Assembly: GCA_002424865.1 (NCBI GenBank)
Contig: DILC01000005.1
Coordinates: forward strand, 2,769-10,723
Direction: 5' to 3'
Origin: Rhodocyclaceae bacterium UBA5602
GTDB lineage: Bacteria; Pseudomonadota; Gammaproteobacteria; Burkholderiales; Rhodocyclaceae
Length of the DNA: 7,955 nt
Positions 1 to 5,960 of this stretch are shown piece after piece (position 1 is the stretch's first letter; every line of letters starts with the position of its first letter). A program made the translations under genes and the position numbers. The notes under the pieces are model-generated. The model was not told where the DNA came from. It saw only the letters and a program-made list of their open reading frames with translations, and made no database searches.

Positions 1-158
1 CGGTAAAGACCACGCCCGACCCGTTCCAGCAGTCCTGCGGCCGTCATGCGCGTCAGGATGACCCGGGGCGAGCCGATGGCGTCCAGATCGCTGGCACACA
101 GCAGCGCTCTCTGGTTGGCCAGATCAAGGATGCGCTGGGTGTGGGTCTCGGAGAGCAT
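1..158 (-). CDS. AbiEi-type antitoxin / transcriptional regulator, N-terminal part (runs off left edge)
   Basis: The first 52 codons of a minus-strand gene are visible. The product begins MLSETHTQRILDLAN and continues with a winged helix-turn-helix ending in AGLLERVGRGLY. That 'helix - hTRMxxxGLLERVGRGLYR' pattern is typical of the N-terminal DNA-binding domain of AbiEi antitoxins (type IV toxin-antitoxin, abortive infection), where it serves negative autoregulation; the antitoxic C-terminal domain and the nucleotidyltransferase toxin AbiEii would lie beyond position 1. The ATG at 158 is chosen because an in-frame TGA sits directly before it. No clear Shine-Dalgarno is seen; instead an inverted repeat (161-176) lies 2 bases upstream of the start. 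What is seen is only the wHTH domain; the AbiEi name and the presence of a toxin partner are inferences. Other stand-alone wHTH regulators share this domain. Confidence 0.72.
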   Translation of the reverse strand, partial: MLSETHTQRILDLANQRALLCASDLDAIGSPRVILTRMTAAGLLERVGRGLY

Positions 159-160
159 TC

Positions 161-176
161 ATGGAATGTGTTCCAT
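161..176. promoter_or_regulatory. Inverted repeat at the start of the AbiEi-like gene, possible autoregulatory operator
   Basis: ATGGAA-tgtg-TTCCAT has perfect 6-base arms and a 4-base centre. It ends 2 bases before the ATG at 158, so it covers the ribosome-binding region of the gene. AbiEi antitoxins are known to repress their own operon by binding inverted repeats near the promoter, so a repressor site is a reasonable reading; the role is inferred. The surrounding 177-249 is AT-rich compared with the window and may hold the promoter, but no convincing -35/-10 pair was found. Confidence 0.4.
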
Positions 177-249
177 TTATTCTCCAGTTTCAATTAATCA
201 ACGAAATATCGGAACGTAAGACCACACACTTCACCACGGCTCGCCTCAA

Positions 250-540
250 CTACGGGGCATCAGCATTCCCTCTCGCCGGGTACCGGCATGGGCGTAGGTG
301 ATGCATCTCCCAGAGGAAGATTTCCTCGATGCTGAAGCGGATGACGTCACCGTTTGCAATCCGATAGAACGGAATGCCGAGCCGCAGGCGTTCCTGATTC
401 TGGTGGATCCAGTAACCGGGCAAGCCAGTGATGTCGACCACATCCTTGGCGGAGTAGAAACCCCGATCACGGCGTTCAGGCCGCTTCTGCATCATTTGCT
501 CGATGGCGTCTTCGCGTGCCGTGGGGGAGGATTCGGACAA
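250..540 (-). CDS. Small MerR/excisionase-like helix-turn-helix protein
   Basis: A 96-residue protein from a TTG at 540, or 81 residues from an ATG at 495 (residue 16). Residues ~27-80 read like a winged HTH of the MerR/excisionase type: FYSAKDVVDITGLP resembles the usual 'yLtakEvAeilgvs' first helices, followed by a wing-like strand FYRIANGDVIRFSIEEI. Such small proteins are common in integrative elements as excision or transfer regulators. The TTG has a GGA 7 bases upstream; the ATG has only a weak GAG. The gene overlaps the preceding HTH gene by 65 bases in another frame, just downstream of an 8-base G/C run (553-560). A one-base loss there would fuse the two frames into one product of ~180 residues. 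DNA binding is likely from the fold; target and role are unknown. Confidence 0.6.
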   Translation of the reverse strand: MSESSPTAREDAIEQMMQKRPERRDRGFYSAKDVVDITGLPGYWIHQNQERLRLGIPFYRIANGDVIRFSIEEIFLWEMHHLRPCRYPARGNADAP

Positions 541-790
541 CGGGCGTCCGGTGGGGGGGGCAAGTGACCCGAGCCTTGCGCTCGAAGGCCTCGACCTCCA
601 TCAGGAGGTAACGGACAGATCTGTTGAGGTGCCAGGCGGGTGGGCCGATTGGTAGCGCGGGATTTTTGTCGAACTGCTGAACCCGAATCGGCAAGCGTTT
701 GCACCAGCAAGTCCGAAGGGGCACGCAGGCGTCGTTGGCCAGTAGAAAGTAAGCCGCTGCTTTCAGCAAAGGATCGGCAAAGCGAGGCAT
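476..790 (-). CDS. Small AlpA-like DNA-binding protein
   Basis: A 104-residue protein starting MPRFADPLLKAAAYFLL. Its middle resembles an AlpA-type wHTH: residues ~22-70 end in a wing and closing helix of the form 'P.LPIGPPAWHLNRSVRYL' then 'MEVEAFERKAR', matching the usual 'FP.Pv.iG.r.v.W...eVe.fi' pattern. The tail after residue ~78 is arginine-rich, does not look like conserved protein, and lies downstream of a run of eight C on the coding strand, so it may be an out-of-frame tail. The ATG at 790 follows a perfect 7-1-7 inverted repeat and has no visible Shine-Dalgarno. It lies 72 bases downstream of the WbpL-like gene on the same strand but appears unrelated to polysaccharide synthesis. 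AlpA-type proteins usually regulate integrases or excision in mobile elements; the specific role is not known. Confidence 0.55.
   Translation of the reverse strand: MPRFADPLLKAAAYFLLANDACVPLRTCWCKRLPIRVQQFDKNPALPIGPPAWHLNRSVRYLLMEVEAFERKARVTCPPHRTPVVRILPHGTRRRHRANDAEAA
553..560. repeat. Eight-base G run (C run on coding strand) between two HTH reading frames
   Basis: Positions 553-560 are G8 on the plus strand. The run lies inside the AlpA-like ORF, about 13 bases upstream (coding sense) of the TTG start of the second HTH ORF. No stop codon separates the run from that TTG in the second frame, so loss of one base, or +1 ribosomal slippage, would join both ORFs. Confidence 0.6.
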
Positions 791-791
791 T

Positions 792-806
792 TGCTCAGGC
801 TGAGCA
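792..806. promoter_or_regulatory. Perfect inverted repeat abutting the AlpA-like gene start
   Basis: TGCTCAG-g-CTGAGCA is a perfect 7-base inverted repeat with a single central base. Only one base separates it from the ATG at 790, so it occupies the place of the ribosome-binding site. It could be an operator for the gene's own HTH product or an RNA hairpin limiting translation; both are inferences. The 72-base gap 791-862 contains no strong promoter by eye. Confidence 0.42.
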
Positions 807-862
807 TTTTGATTGAAGGTTGCGGTTGTTCCGTTAAGGGCGGCGGGTGCGGGTTTCCAGGT

Positions 863-1939
863 TCAAGCGAGATAGCGTCGGCTGCGTTGTGCCACAACGT
901 TTAGCAGTAGCGCATAAATAACCAGCCAAATGGCTAAACAGGCAAAAACAAGCCAATTTTCGGCCTTGCGCAATACCAGCGCACTGGCTGCGCAAGCTGT
1001 CATGAGGACATAAGCGCTCAGCGCCAGCCGCTGGTGGCTCCAGCCCATGCGTATGAGGCGTTGGTAGGCGTGGTCGCGGTGGGCTTGCCAGACTTTTTCG
1101 CCGCGCAGGGCGCGTGTGGCGAGGGTGGCGCTGGCGTCCGCAACGAAGGGTGAGAAAACCAGCGGCGGAAACCATAGCGGCCAAGCGGCAGATTGCCAGC
1201 CCCATAAACCGAGTGCGCCAGCCAAAAAACCGAGCGGAATGGAGCCGACATCGCCCAGAAAAATGCGCGCCGGGTCAAAGTTAAAGCATAAAAAGGCCAG
1301 TGCGGCTGCGGCAATGACGAGCGCGAAGGCGGCCAGCGCCGGTTGCCCGGCTAGATAGGCGGCGATGCCATAAGCGCCAAAGCCAAACACTGCCATGCCG
1401 CCCGCCAAGCCATTGGCGCCGTCCATGAAGTTGTAGAGGTTCATCATCCAGCCAAGGCCGAAGGTGAGGGTGATGAGCAGCACAGGGCGGGCTAGGGATT
1501 GTTCAAGCGCCGGTTGCAAGCCCAGTAGCGCCGTGTTGCCAGCGCCGACTTTTATGGACGGCTCCCCCAGCGACGATGCGCCTAATACAAACGCGACCCA
1601 TACCAGGGCGACGAGCAGGTGCACGGGCAAACGCACGGCGGCTGACAGCCCGCGCCTGTCGTCGATAAAGCAAAAACCGCCAAGCAGCGCGAGCAATAAA
1701 AGCAGGATTTGCAGGCTGGGTACCGGCGCGGTTCCAAGCAGCGTGGCGGCGACCATTGCGCCGCCACTTAATATGCCGACAATTACGCCCAGCCCGCCGA
1801 TGCGGGGTGTGGGCGTAGTGTGCAAGGAGCGATGATTGGGCTGATCCAGCGTGGTGCGCGCAAGCGTGCTGCGCAACAACCAGCGCAGCGTGGCATAGCA
1901 GACCATGAAGGCAAGGGCAGCGGGTATGGGCGCGTTCAT
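863..1939 (-). CDS. WbpL/WecA-like polyprenyl-phosphate sugar-1-phosphate transferase (GT4-type, MraY superfamily)
   Basis: A 358-residue integral membrane protein predicted to transfer an N-acetylaminosugar-1-phosphate from a UDP-sugar to undecaprenyl phosphate, the first step in O-antigen unit assembly at the inner membrane. Family landmarks in order: the loop DQPNHRSLHTTPTPRIGG (32-49), FIDD (91-94) with the metal-related aspartates, NLYNFMDGANGLAG (167-180), FLGDVGS (227-233) and the sugar-recognition HRDHAYQRL (287-295). About ten hydrophobic segments alternate with these loops, and the length fits WbpL/WecA. The ATG at 1939 overlaps the stop of the WbpV-like gene (ATGA, 1936-1939), so the two are translationally coupled. 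Next to a WbpV-like reductase, the substrate is plausibly UDP-QuiNAc or UDP-FucNAc, as for P. aeruginosa WbpL and Rhizobium etli WreU; this is inferred from context. A wbpM-like gene does not follow. Confidence 0.93.
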   Translation of the reverse strand: MNAPIPAALAFMVCYATLRWLLRSTLARTTLDQPNHRSLHTTPTPRIGGLGVIVGILSGGAMVAATLLGTAPVPSLQILLLLLALLGGFCFIDDRRGLSAAVRLPVHLLVALVWVAFVLGASSLGEPSIKVGAGNTALLGLQPALEQSLARPVLLITLTFGLGWMMNLYNFMDGANGLAGGMAVFGFGAYGIAAYLAGQPALAAFALVIAAAALAFLCFNFDPARIFLGDVGSIPLGFLAGALGLWGWQSAAWPLWFPPLVFSPFVADASATLATRALRGEKVWQAHRDHAYQRLIRMGWSHQRLALSAYVLMTACAASALVLRKAENWLVFACLAIWLVIYALLLNVVAQRSRRYLA

Positions 1940-2901
1940 GGGCGGTTGCGGAACCAGGCGGCGGTTGCCCGCAAACCTTCATCCAGTGTAAAAGGCGGCG
2001 TCCAGCCCAGCGTGTGGCGAATGGCTTGGCTGTTGATGCTCAGCGGTTCGGTGAGCCGTCTCACCAGCGCCGACATTTTGCGTCCGTGCGGCAATTTTTT
2101 GGTGATTCGGCCGAGCATGTTGAGCCAACGGCAGGGGACAGGGATGAGCCGCGCTTGCCTGCCCAGCGCTGCGGCGATGCGGCGGGCGAGTTCCGGCGTG
2201 GCAACATCGTCACCATCGCTGACTAAAAATGTTTCACCCGCTGTGGCAGGGTGTGCCACGCAGCAGGCAATCGCATCGGCCAGGTTGCCCACAAAAATCA
2301 TGCTGCGGCGGCTGCGTTGTTCGTCAATCGCGCCGAGCGGCAAGGGCAGGCCGCGCGCAATGGCGCGCATGAGCGCCAGAAAATTTGCCCCCACGCCAGG
2401 GCCATACACCAGGGGCGGGCGCAGGATGACGACTTCCAGGCCGGTTTCTGCGGCGATTTTTTGCAAACCTTGCTCGGCTTCCCATTTTGAGCGGGCGTAG
2501 GCATCTTCTGGCGCGGGTGTATCCGCTTCGGTGTAGGCCGTGGCGCGCTCTTCGCCATTCACTTTGATTGAACTGATATAAACGAAGCGTTTAACCCCGG
2601 CGGTATGCGCTTGTTGCGCCAACTGCAAGGTGCCTGCAACATTCACCGAACGATATTGCGCCAGCGGGTCGGTTGCCTTGTCATTCATCAAATGCACGCG
2701 CGCGGCCAAATGCACCACGGCATCCACGCCCACCAAGGCTGCGCGCCAGTCCGTTTGCGCATGGATGTTGCCCACCACCACTTCATCGGCCAAGCCATAA
2801 GGCACGCGCACGGCAGGCAGCACGGTATGGCCAGCTTGCCGCAAAGCGGCGCAGGTGGCCTGGCCGATAAAGCCGTTCGCGCCGGTGACAAGGATTTTCA
2901 T
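1936..2901 (-). CDS. WbpV-like NAD(P)-dependent epimerase/reductase of nucleotide sugars
   Basis: A 321-residue extended short-chain dehydrogenase/reductase. The Rossmann motif TGANGFIG (6-13) lies at the extreme N-terminus, the catalytic serines are in YISS (108-111), and the Tyr-Lys pair is YARSK (135-139). RPPLVYGPG (161-169) is the usual substrate-side loop. The nearest named relatives are WbpV of P. aeruginosa O6 and R. etli WreQ, the latter a 4-reductase that makes UDP-QuiNAc; a UDP-hexose 4-epimerase role cannot be excluded. Its stop overlaps the start of the WbpL-like transferase (ATGA). A damaged relative, about two-thirds identical over the first ~88 residues, lies at 5961-6232 in the same orientation. 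No Shine-Dalgarno precedes the ATG at 2901 (CTTGCCCCTTTT). The gene diverges from fcl. Confidence 0.88.
   Translation of the reverse strand: MKILVTGANGFIGQATCAALRQAGHTVLPAVRVPYGLADEVVVGNIHAQTDWRAALVGVDAVVHLAARVHLMNDKATDPLAQYRSVNVAGTLQLAQQAHTAGVKRFVYISSIKVNGEERATAYTEADTPAPEDAYARSKWEAEQGLQKIAAETGLEVVILRPPLVYGPGVGANFLALMRAIARGLPLPLGAIDEQRSRRSMIFVGNLADAIACCVAHPATAGETFLVSDGDDVATPELARRIAAALGRQARLIPVPCRWLNMLGRITKKLPHGRKMSALVRRLTEPLSINSQAIRHTLGWTPPFTLDEGLRATAAWFRNRP
2705..2726. repeat. 22-base exact direct repeat, copy 1 (inside intact WbpV-like gene)
   Basis: These 22 bases, beginning GCCAAATGCACC and ending GCATCCA, recur exactly at 6029-6050 in the same orientation. They encode the DAVVHLA region of both WbpV copies. 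It is the longest identical stretch I found between the two copies, whose DNA otherwise differs often. Confidence 0.7.
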
Positions 2902-3209
2902 AAAAGGGGCAAGTGGTTTGATGGCTGCGGAAAAGCAAGAGGCATATTAAAGATCATGCCCAGCCGTAGCGGGGCAATTCACCCATAAAGTTTTCAGCAA
3001 TGGCCGTGGGTGCAGGGGCAACCGCATAATTTTTGGTTGAATGGACGGATGAAAGGGGCATCAGGGTGGCAGGCAGTGAAGTCTAACCAGCGCGGCGGAT
3101 GTGGTCAAATGATTGCCGGTGCGCTTTGCACGTAAAATCCGGGCGCGCGAAAAAACTTAGCGTAAAACAGCAGCATCAAAAAATAACTGGACCAAAAATA
3201 GAGTACCCC
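2902..3209. promoter_or_regulatory. Divergent intergenic region with four GGGGCA repeats
   Basis: 308 bases without a credible gene separate the WbpV-like gene (leftward) from fcl (rightward), so promoters for both should lie here. GGGGCA occurs four times in the same orientation, at 2906, 2971, 3015 and 3055, three of them followed by A. A -10-like TAAAAT lies at 3133-3138 for the rightward direction but without a matching -35 at normal spacing. A -10-like TTTAAT is present on the minus strand near 2945-2955, also without a good -35. The last ~70 bases before fcl are A-rich. No terminator hairpin with a T run was seen. Promoter positions are therefore unresolved. Confidence 0.35.
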
Positions 3210-4220
3210 ATGCATCAGCTCCCCAGGCGTTCGCCCCCCAAAATTTATGTTGCCGGCCACCGCGGCATGGTGGGTTCTGCCATCATGCGCCAGTTAGTGG
3301 CGAGCGGCTTTCCGGCGGAGCGGATCGTCACCCGCACCCACGCTGAGCTCGACCTCGCCAACCAGGCCGATGTGCGCGCTTTTTTTGCGGCAGAAAAGCC
3401 GGATCAGGTTTATATGGCGGCGGCCAAAGTGGGCGGCATTCATGCCAACAACACGTATCCGGCGGAATTCATTTATGCCAACCTGATGGTGCAAGCGAAC
3501 ATCATCGACGCTGCATTTCAGCAGGGCGTCAAAAAGCTCTTGTTTCTCGGCTCCAGCTGCATTTACCCCAAGCTCGCCGCGCAGCCGATGCAAGAAGAAG
3601 CGCTGCTCACCGGCACGCTGGAACCCACCAACGAGCCCTATGCCATCGCCAAGATTGCGGGGATTAAACTGTGTGAGAGCTACAACCGCCAATATGGTTT
3701 GAGCCACGGCGTGGATTACCGCAGCGTGATGCCGACCAATCTTTACGGTCCGGGCGACAATTACCATCCGGACAATGCGCATGTCATTCCCGGCTTGATC
3801 CGCCGCTTTCACGAGGCCAAGCTGGACCAGGCGCCCAGCGTGGTGGTCTGGGGGAGCGGCACGCCCAGGCGGGAATTTTTATTTGTGGACGATATGGCCG
3901 CCGCGTGCGTGTATGTGATGAACCTTGCCAAGGCGGCACTTGATCAGCACGTGCAACCCATGTGCAGCCATATCAATGTCGGCTTTGGCAGTGATGTCAC
4001 CATCCGGGAGTTGGCGCATCTGGTTGCCAGAACCACCGGCTACACCGGGCAGATTGTGTTTGACCCCAGCAAACCCGACGGGACACCGAGAAAGCTGATG
4101 GATAGCGCGCGGCTTAACGCCTTGGGCTGGCAAGCCAGGGTCGAGTTGGCAGACGGCTTGGCGATGGCGTATGAGGATTTTTTGCATACGACAACATTGG
4201 CGACAACGCGTAGCGCATAA
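3210..4220 (+). CDS. fcl: GDP-L-fucose synthase (GDP-4-keto-6-deoxy-D-mannose 3,5-epimerase/4-reductase)
   Basis: A 336-residue cytoplasmic enzyme that converts GDP-4-keto-6-deoxymannose to GDP-L-fucose with NADPH. The E. coli enzyme (321 residues) aligns end to end by eye. Seen: Rossmann motif GHRGMVG (16-22), AAAKVGGIHANNTYPAEF, GSSCIYPK with Ser115 and Cys117 (E. coli Ser107/Cys109), YAIAK with Tyr144 and Lys148 (Tyr136/Lys140), His191 in HVIPG (His179), and SKPDGTPRKLMD (287-298). All catalytic residues are kept. The ATG at 3210 is preferred over an upstream in-frame start at 3099, because the extra 37 residues are unlike the family and the Rossmann strand begins at residue ~10. Relative to E. 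coli there is a 4-residue insertion after NRQYG. The gene is followed 29 bases later by gmd, its pathway partner. Confidence 0.96.
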   Translation: MHQLPRRSPPKIYVAGHRGMVGSAIMRQLVASGFPAERIVTRTHAELDLANQADVRAFFAAEKPDQVYMAAAKVGGIHANNTYPAEFIYANLMVQANIIDAAFQQGVKKLLFLGSSCIYPKLAAQPMQEEALLTGTLEPTNEPYAIAKIAGIKLCESYNRQYGLSHGVDYRSVMPTNLYGPGDNYHPDNAHVIPGLIRRFHEAKLDQAPSVVVWGSGTPRREFLFVDDMAAACVYVMNLAKAALDQHVQPMCSHINVGFGSDVTIRELAHLVARTTGYTGQIVFDPSKPDGTPRKLMDSARLNALGWQARVELADGLAMAYEDFLHTTTLATTRSA

Positions 4221-4249
4221 ATGAAAATTCACGGAAAACAAAATACCCT

Positions 4250-5344
4250 ATGCCATCCACACAAAAAGTTGCACTGATTACCGGCGTGACCGGGCAGGAT
4301 GGCGCTTACCTGGCCGAATTCCTGCTCAACAAAGGCTACATCGTGCATGGCTTGAAGCGGCGCACCTCGCTGTTCAATACCGACCGCATCGACCACCTGT
4401 ATCAGGATCGCCATGAAAAAGGCGTGCGTTTTTTTCTGCACCATGGCGACATGACAGATAGCTCCAGCCTCATCCGCATCATCCAGCAAACCCAGCCGGA
4501 TGAAATTTATAACCTCGCTGCGCAATCCCATGTTGCGGTGAGCTTTGAAGAACCGGAATACACGGCCAATTCGGACGCCCTGGGCGTGCTGCGTGTGCTC
4601 GAAGCCATCCGCATTTTGGGGCTGGAGAAAAAGACCCGGTTTTACCAGGCCTCGACGAGCGAACTGTATGGCCTGGTGCAGGAAATTCCGCAAACCGAAA
4701 CCACCCCGTTTTACCCGCGCAGCCCGTATGCCGTGGCCAAAATGTATGGCTACTGGATCACCGTGAATTACCGCGAGGCGTATGGTCTCTATGCCTGTAA
4801 TGGCATTCTGTTTAACCATGAGTCGCCTATCCGCGGTGAAACATTTGTCACGCGCAAGATTACGCGTGCCTTGGCGCGCATCAAGCTTGGCTTGCAGGAC
4901 TGTCTTTTTCTCGGCAATATGGAAGCCAAACGCGACTGGGGCCACGCCAGGGATTACGTGGAAATGCAGTGGTTGATGTTGCAGCAAGACAAGCCCGAGG
5001 ATTTTGTCATTGCCACCGGCGTGCAATACAGCGTGCGCGACTTTGTCAATGCCGCCGCCAAAGAGCTTGGCTTGGCGCTGCACTGGCAAGGCCAAGGCGT
5101 GGAAGAAAAAGCCTATGACGCAGCGGGCAAATGCCGGGTTGCCGTCGACCCAAAATATTTCCGCCCGACGGAAGTGGAAACCCTGTTGGGCGATCCGGCC
5201 AAAGCCCGGGAAAAACTCGGCTGGACACCGAAAACCAGCTTTAATGAACTGGTAACTGAAATGGTGAGGGAAGACCTGAAAGCGGCAGAGCGGGATGAGC
5301 TGATCAAGCATCATGGCTACAAGGCGATGGATTATCACGAGTAA
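4250..5344 (+). CDS. gmd: GDP-mannose 4,6-dehydratase
   Basis: A 364-residue enzyme that converts GDP-D-mannose to GDP-4-keto-6-deoxy-D-mannose, the first step towards GDP-L-fucose (and GDP-rhamnose or GDP-perosamine in other pathways). Seen: GVTGQDGAYLAE (12-23) for the NADP Rossmann site, LKRRTS, the catalytic STSELYG with Thr136 and Glu138, and YAVAK with Tyr160 and Lys164, matching the Thr-Glu-Tyr-Lys set of E. coli Gmd (133, 135, 157, 161). NHESPIRGETFVTRKI and the C-terminal RPTEVETLLGDPAKA are family hallmarks. Length is slightly under E. coli's 373. The start at 4250 gives a normal N-terminus; a weak GGA lies 4233-4235. Gmd following fcl is the reverse of the E. coli order. With Fcl adjacent, GDP-L-fucose is the probable product for a fucosyltransferase not in this window. 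Confidence 0.97.
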   Translation: MPSTQKVALITGVTGQDGAYLAEFLLNKGYIVHGLKRRTSLFNTDRIDHLYQDRHEKGVRFFLHHGDMTDSSSLIRIIQQTQPDEIYNLAAQSHVAVSFEEPEYTANSDALGVLRVLEAIRILGLEKKTRFYQASTSELYGLVQEIPQTETTPFYPRSPYAVAKMYGYWITVNYREAYGLYACNGILFNHESPIRGETFVTRKITRALARIKLGLQDCLFLGNMEAKRDWGHARDYVEMQWLMLQQDKPEDFVIATGVQYSVRDFVNAAAKELGLALHWQGQGVEEKAYDAAGKCRVAVDPKYFRPTEVETLLGDPAKAREKLGWTPKTSFNELVTEMVREDLKAAERDELIKHHGYKAMDYHE

Positions 5345-5379
5345 GGAACGTGCCGGAATGGGCCAGCCACAGCGTGTCA

Positions 5380-5543
5380 GTATGTCCCGAGAATTTTAGT
5401 CGCCGTGCGCGGGCCCTTGAACGTTTTCGGACCGTGGTGTTGGAACGCGATCGCTGGATAGCGGAAGGCAATGGCTTGACAAGCTGTTGGCGCGCTTGCA
5501 AAAACCGCTGTCTGTTTCTGAAAAAGAGATTGAGCCGCCATAA
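5380..5543 (+). pseudogene. Unidentified coding relic between gmd and the flippase remnant
   Basis: The 259 bases between gmd and the flippase start hold no intact gene. Two plus-strand frames look coding in succession: around 5400-5470 one frame gives RARALERFRTVVLERDRW, and from 5472 a different frame gives WLDKLLARLQKP then LSVSEKEIEPP and a TAA at 5541-5543. Both pieces are rich in charged and leucine residues and use codons like the neighbours. A single-base indel near 5465-5475 would join them as the C-terminal end of a soluble protein. I do not recognise the family; a glycosyltransferase tail would suit the place but nothing proves it. An 84-codon frame 5350-5604 covers the same stretch but looks non-coding in its second half (Cys/Arg-rich). 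Confidence 0.35.
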
Positions 5544-5588
5544 TCGCCGTATCGCCAGGGCCGACTTTTTATCTGTTGCCGGTAGATC

Positions 5589-5602
5589 ATTTGTGCACAA
5601 AT
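5589..5602. promoter_or_regulatory. Perfect 14-base palindrome at the flippase start
   Basis: ATTTGTGCACAAAT reads the same on both strands and ends 1 base before the flippase ATG at 5604. The position suits an operator or a translation-limiting hairpin, but there is no regulator here to tie it to, and the gene behind it is broken. Confidence 0.35.
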
Positions 5603-5603
5603 A

Positions 5604-5960
5604 ATGTCGCTTAGAAAAAACATTTTTTTCAATTACCTTGGCACCGGTATCCTGGTTTTGGCGCCGGTTGCGGCACTGCCTTGGTATTTGTCCGCACTTG
5701 GCCCAAAGCTTTATGGCCTGGTGAGTTTTGCAGTGATGTTGCAAGCATTGATGGGTTTACTGGACACGGGCATGAGCCAGGCGCTGGTGCGTGAGATAGC
5801 CGTGCGGTTTGATAAAACAACAGCAGGGCGTGATTTCCAGGATCGATATACCGTAGCTTGCTGGTCGGTGTTCAAGCACAAATTGTTCTTAATGGCATTA
5901 TGTCGCTGGCGGTTTTGTTTCGTCACGCTGGCGGTGTGGTGGTGGTGGTGATGATTTGGC
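5604..5960 (+). pseudogene. Remnant of a Wzx-type polysaccharide flippase (internal deletion, C-terminus lost)
   Basis: From the ATG at 5604 about 77 residues look like the N-terminus of an O-unit flippase (MATE/polysaccharide transporter superfamily): MSLRKNIFFNYLGTG, a first membrane segment, YGLVSFAVMLQALMGLLD, then MSQALVREIAVRFD. From about 5834 the homology moves to another frame: FPGSIYRSLLVGVQAQIVLN then a hydrophobic stretch ending VVVVVMIWP, typical of the segment some 50 residues further on in intact relatives. The two pieces meet within GATTTCCAGGATCG (5832-5845), so internal coding sequence is deleted out of frame. The primary frame stops at 5949-5951 after ~115 codons. Resemblance to the flippase ends near 5960, where an oppositely oriented WbpV fragment begins. 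Intact flippases have over 400 residues, so this copy cannot work. An in-frame (GTG)5 at 5936-5950 encodes the valine run. Confidence 0.75.

Noticed and set aside
1820..2500. A 226-codon plus-strand frame opposite the WbpL/WbpV-like genes
   Set aside because: Ser/Arg-rich shadow product with no recognisable domain, covering the junction of two well-supported minus-strand genes.
3099..3209. N-terminal extension of fcl by 37 residues
   Set aside because: The extension is Lys/Arg/Gln-rich, unlike other GDP-fucose synthases, and the Rossmann strand already begins about ten residues after the ATG at 3210.
3294..3812. A 172-codon minus-strand frame opposite fcl
   Set aside because: Antisense shadow of fcl, which keeps all catalytic residues.
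4229..5338. A 369-codon open frame on the minus strand opposite gmd
   Set aside because: It is the exact antisense of a fully conserved gmd gene; its product shows no family motifs, and long antisense frames are common opposite GC-rich genes.
5936..5950. (GTG)5 microsatellite as a phase-variation tract
   Set aside because: A triplet repeat does not change frame when its copy number varies, and it fits the valine-rich membrane segment of the flippase remnant.
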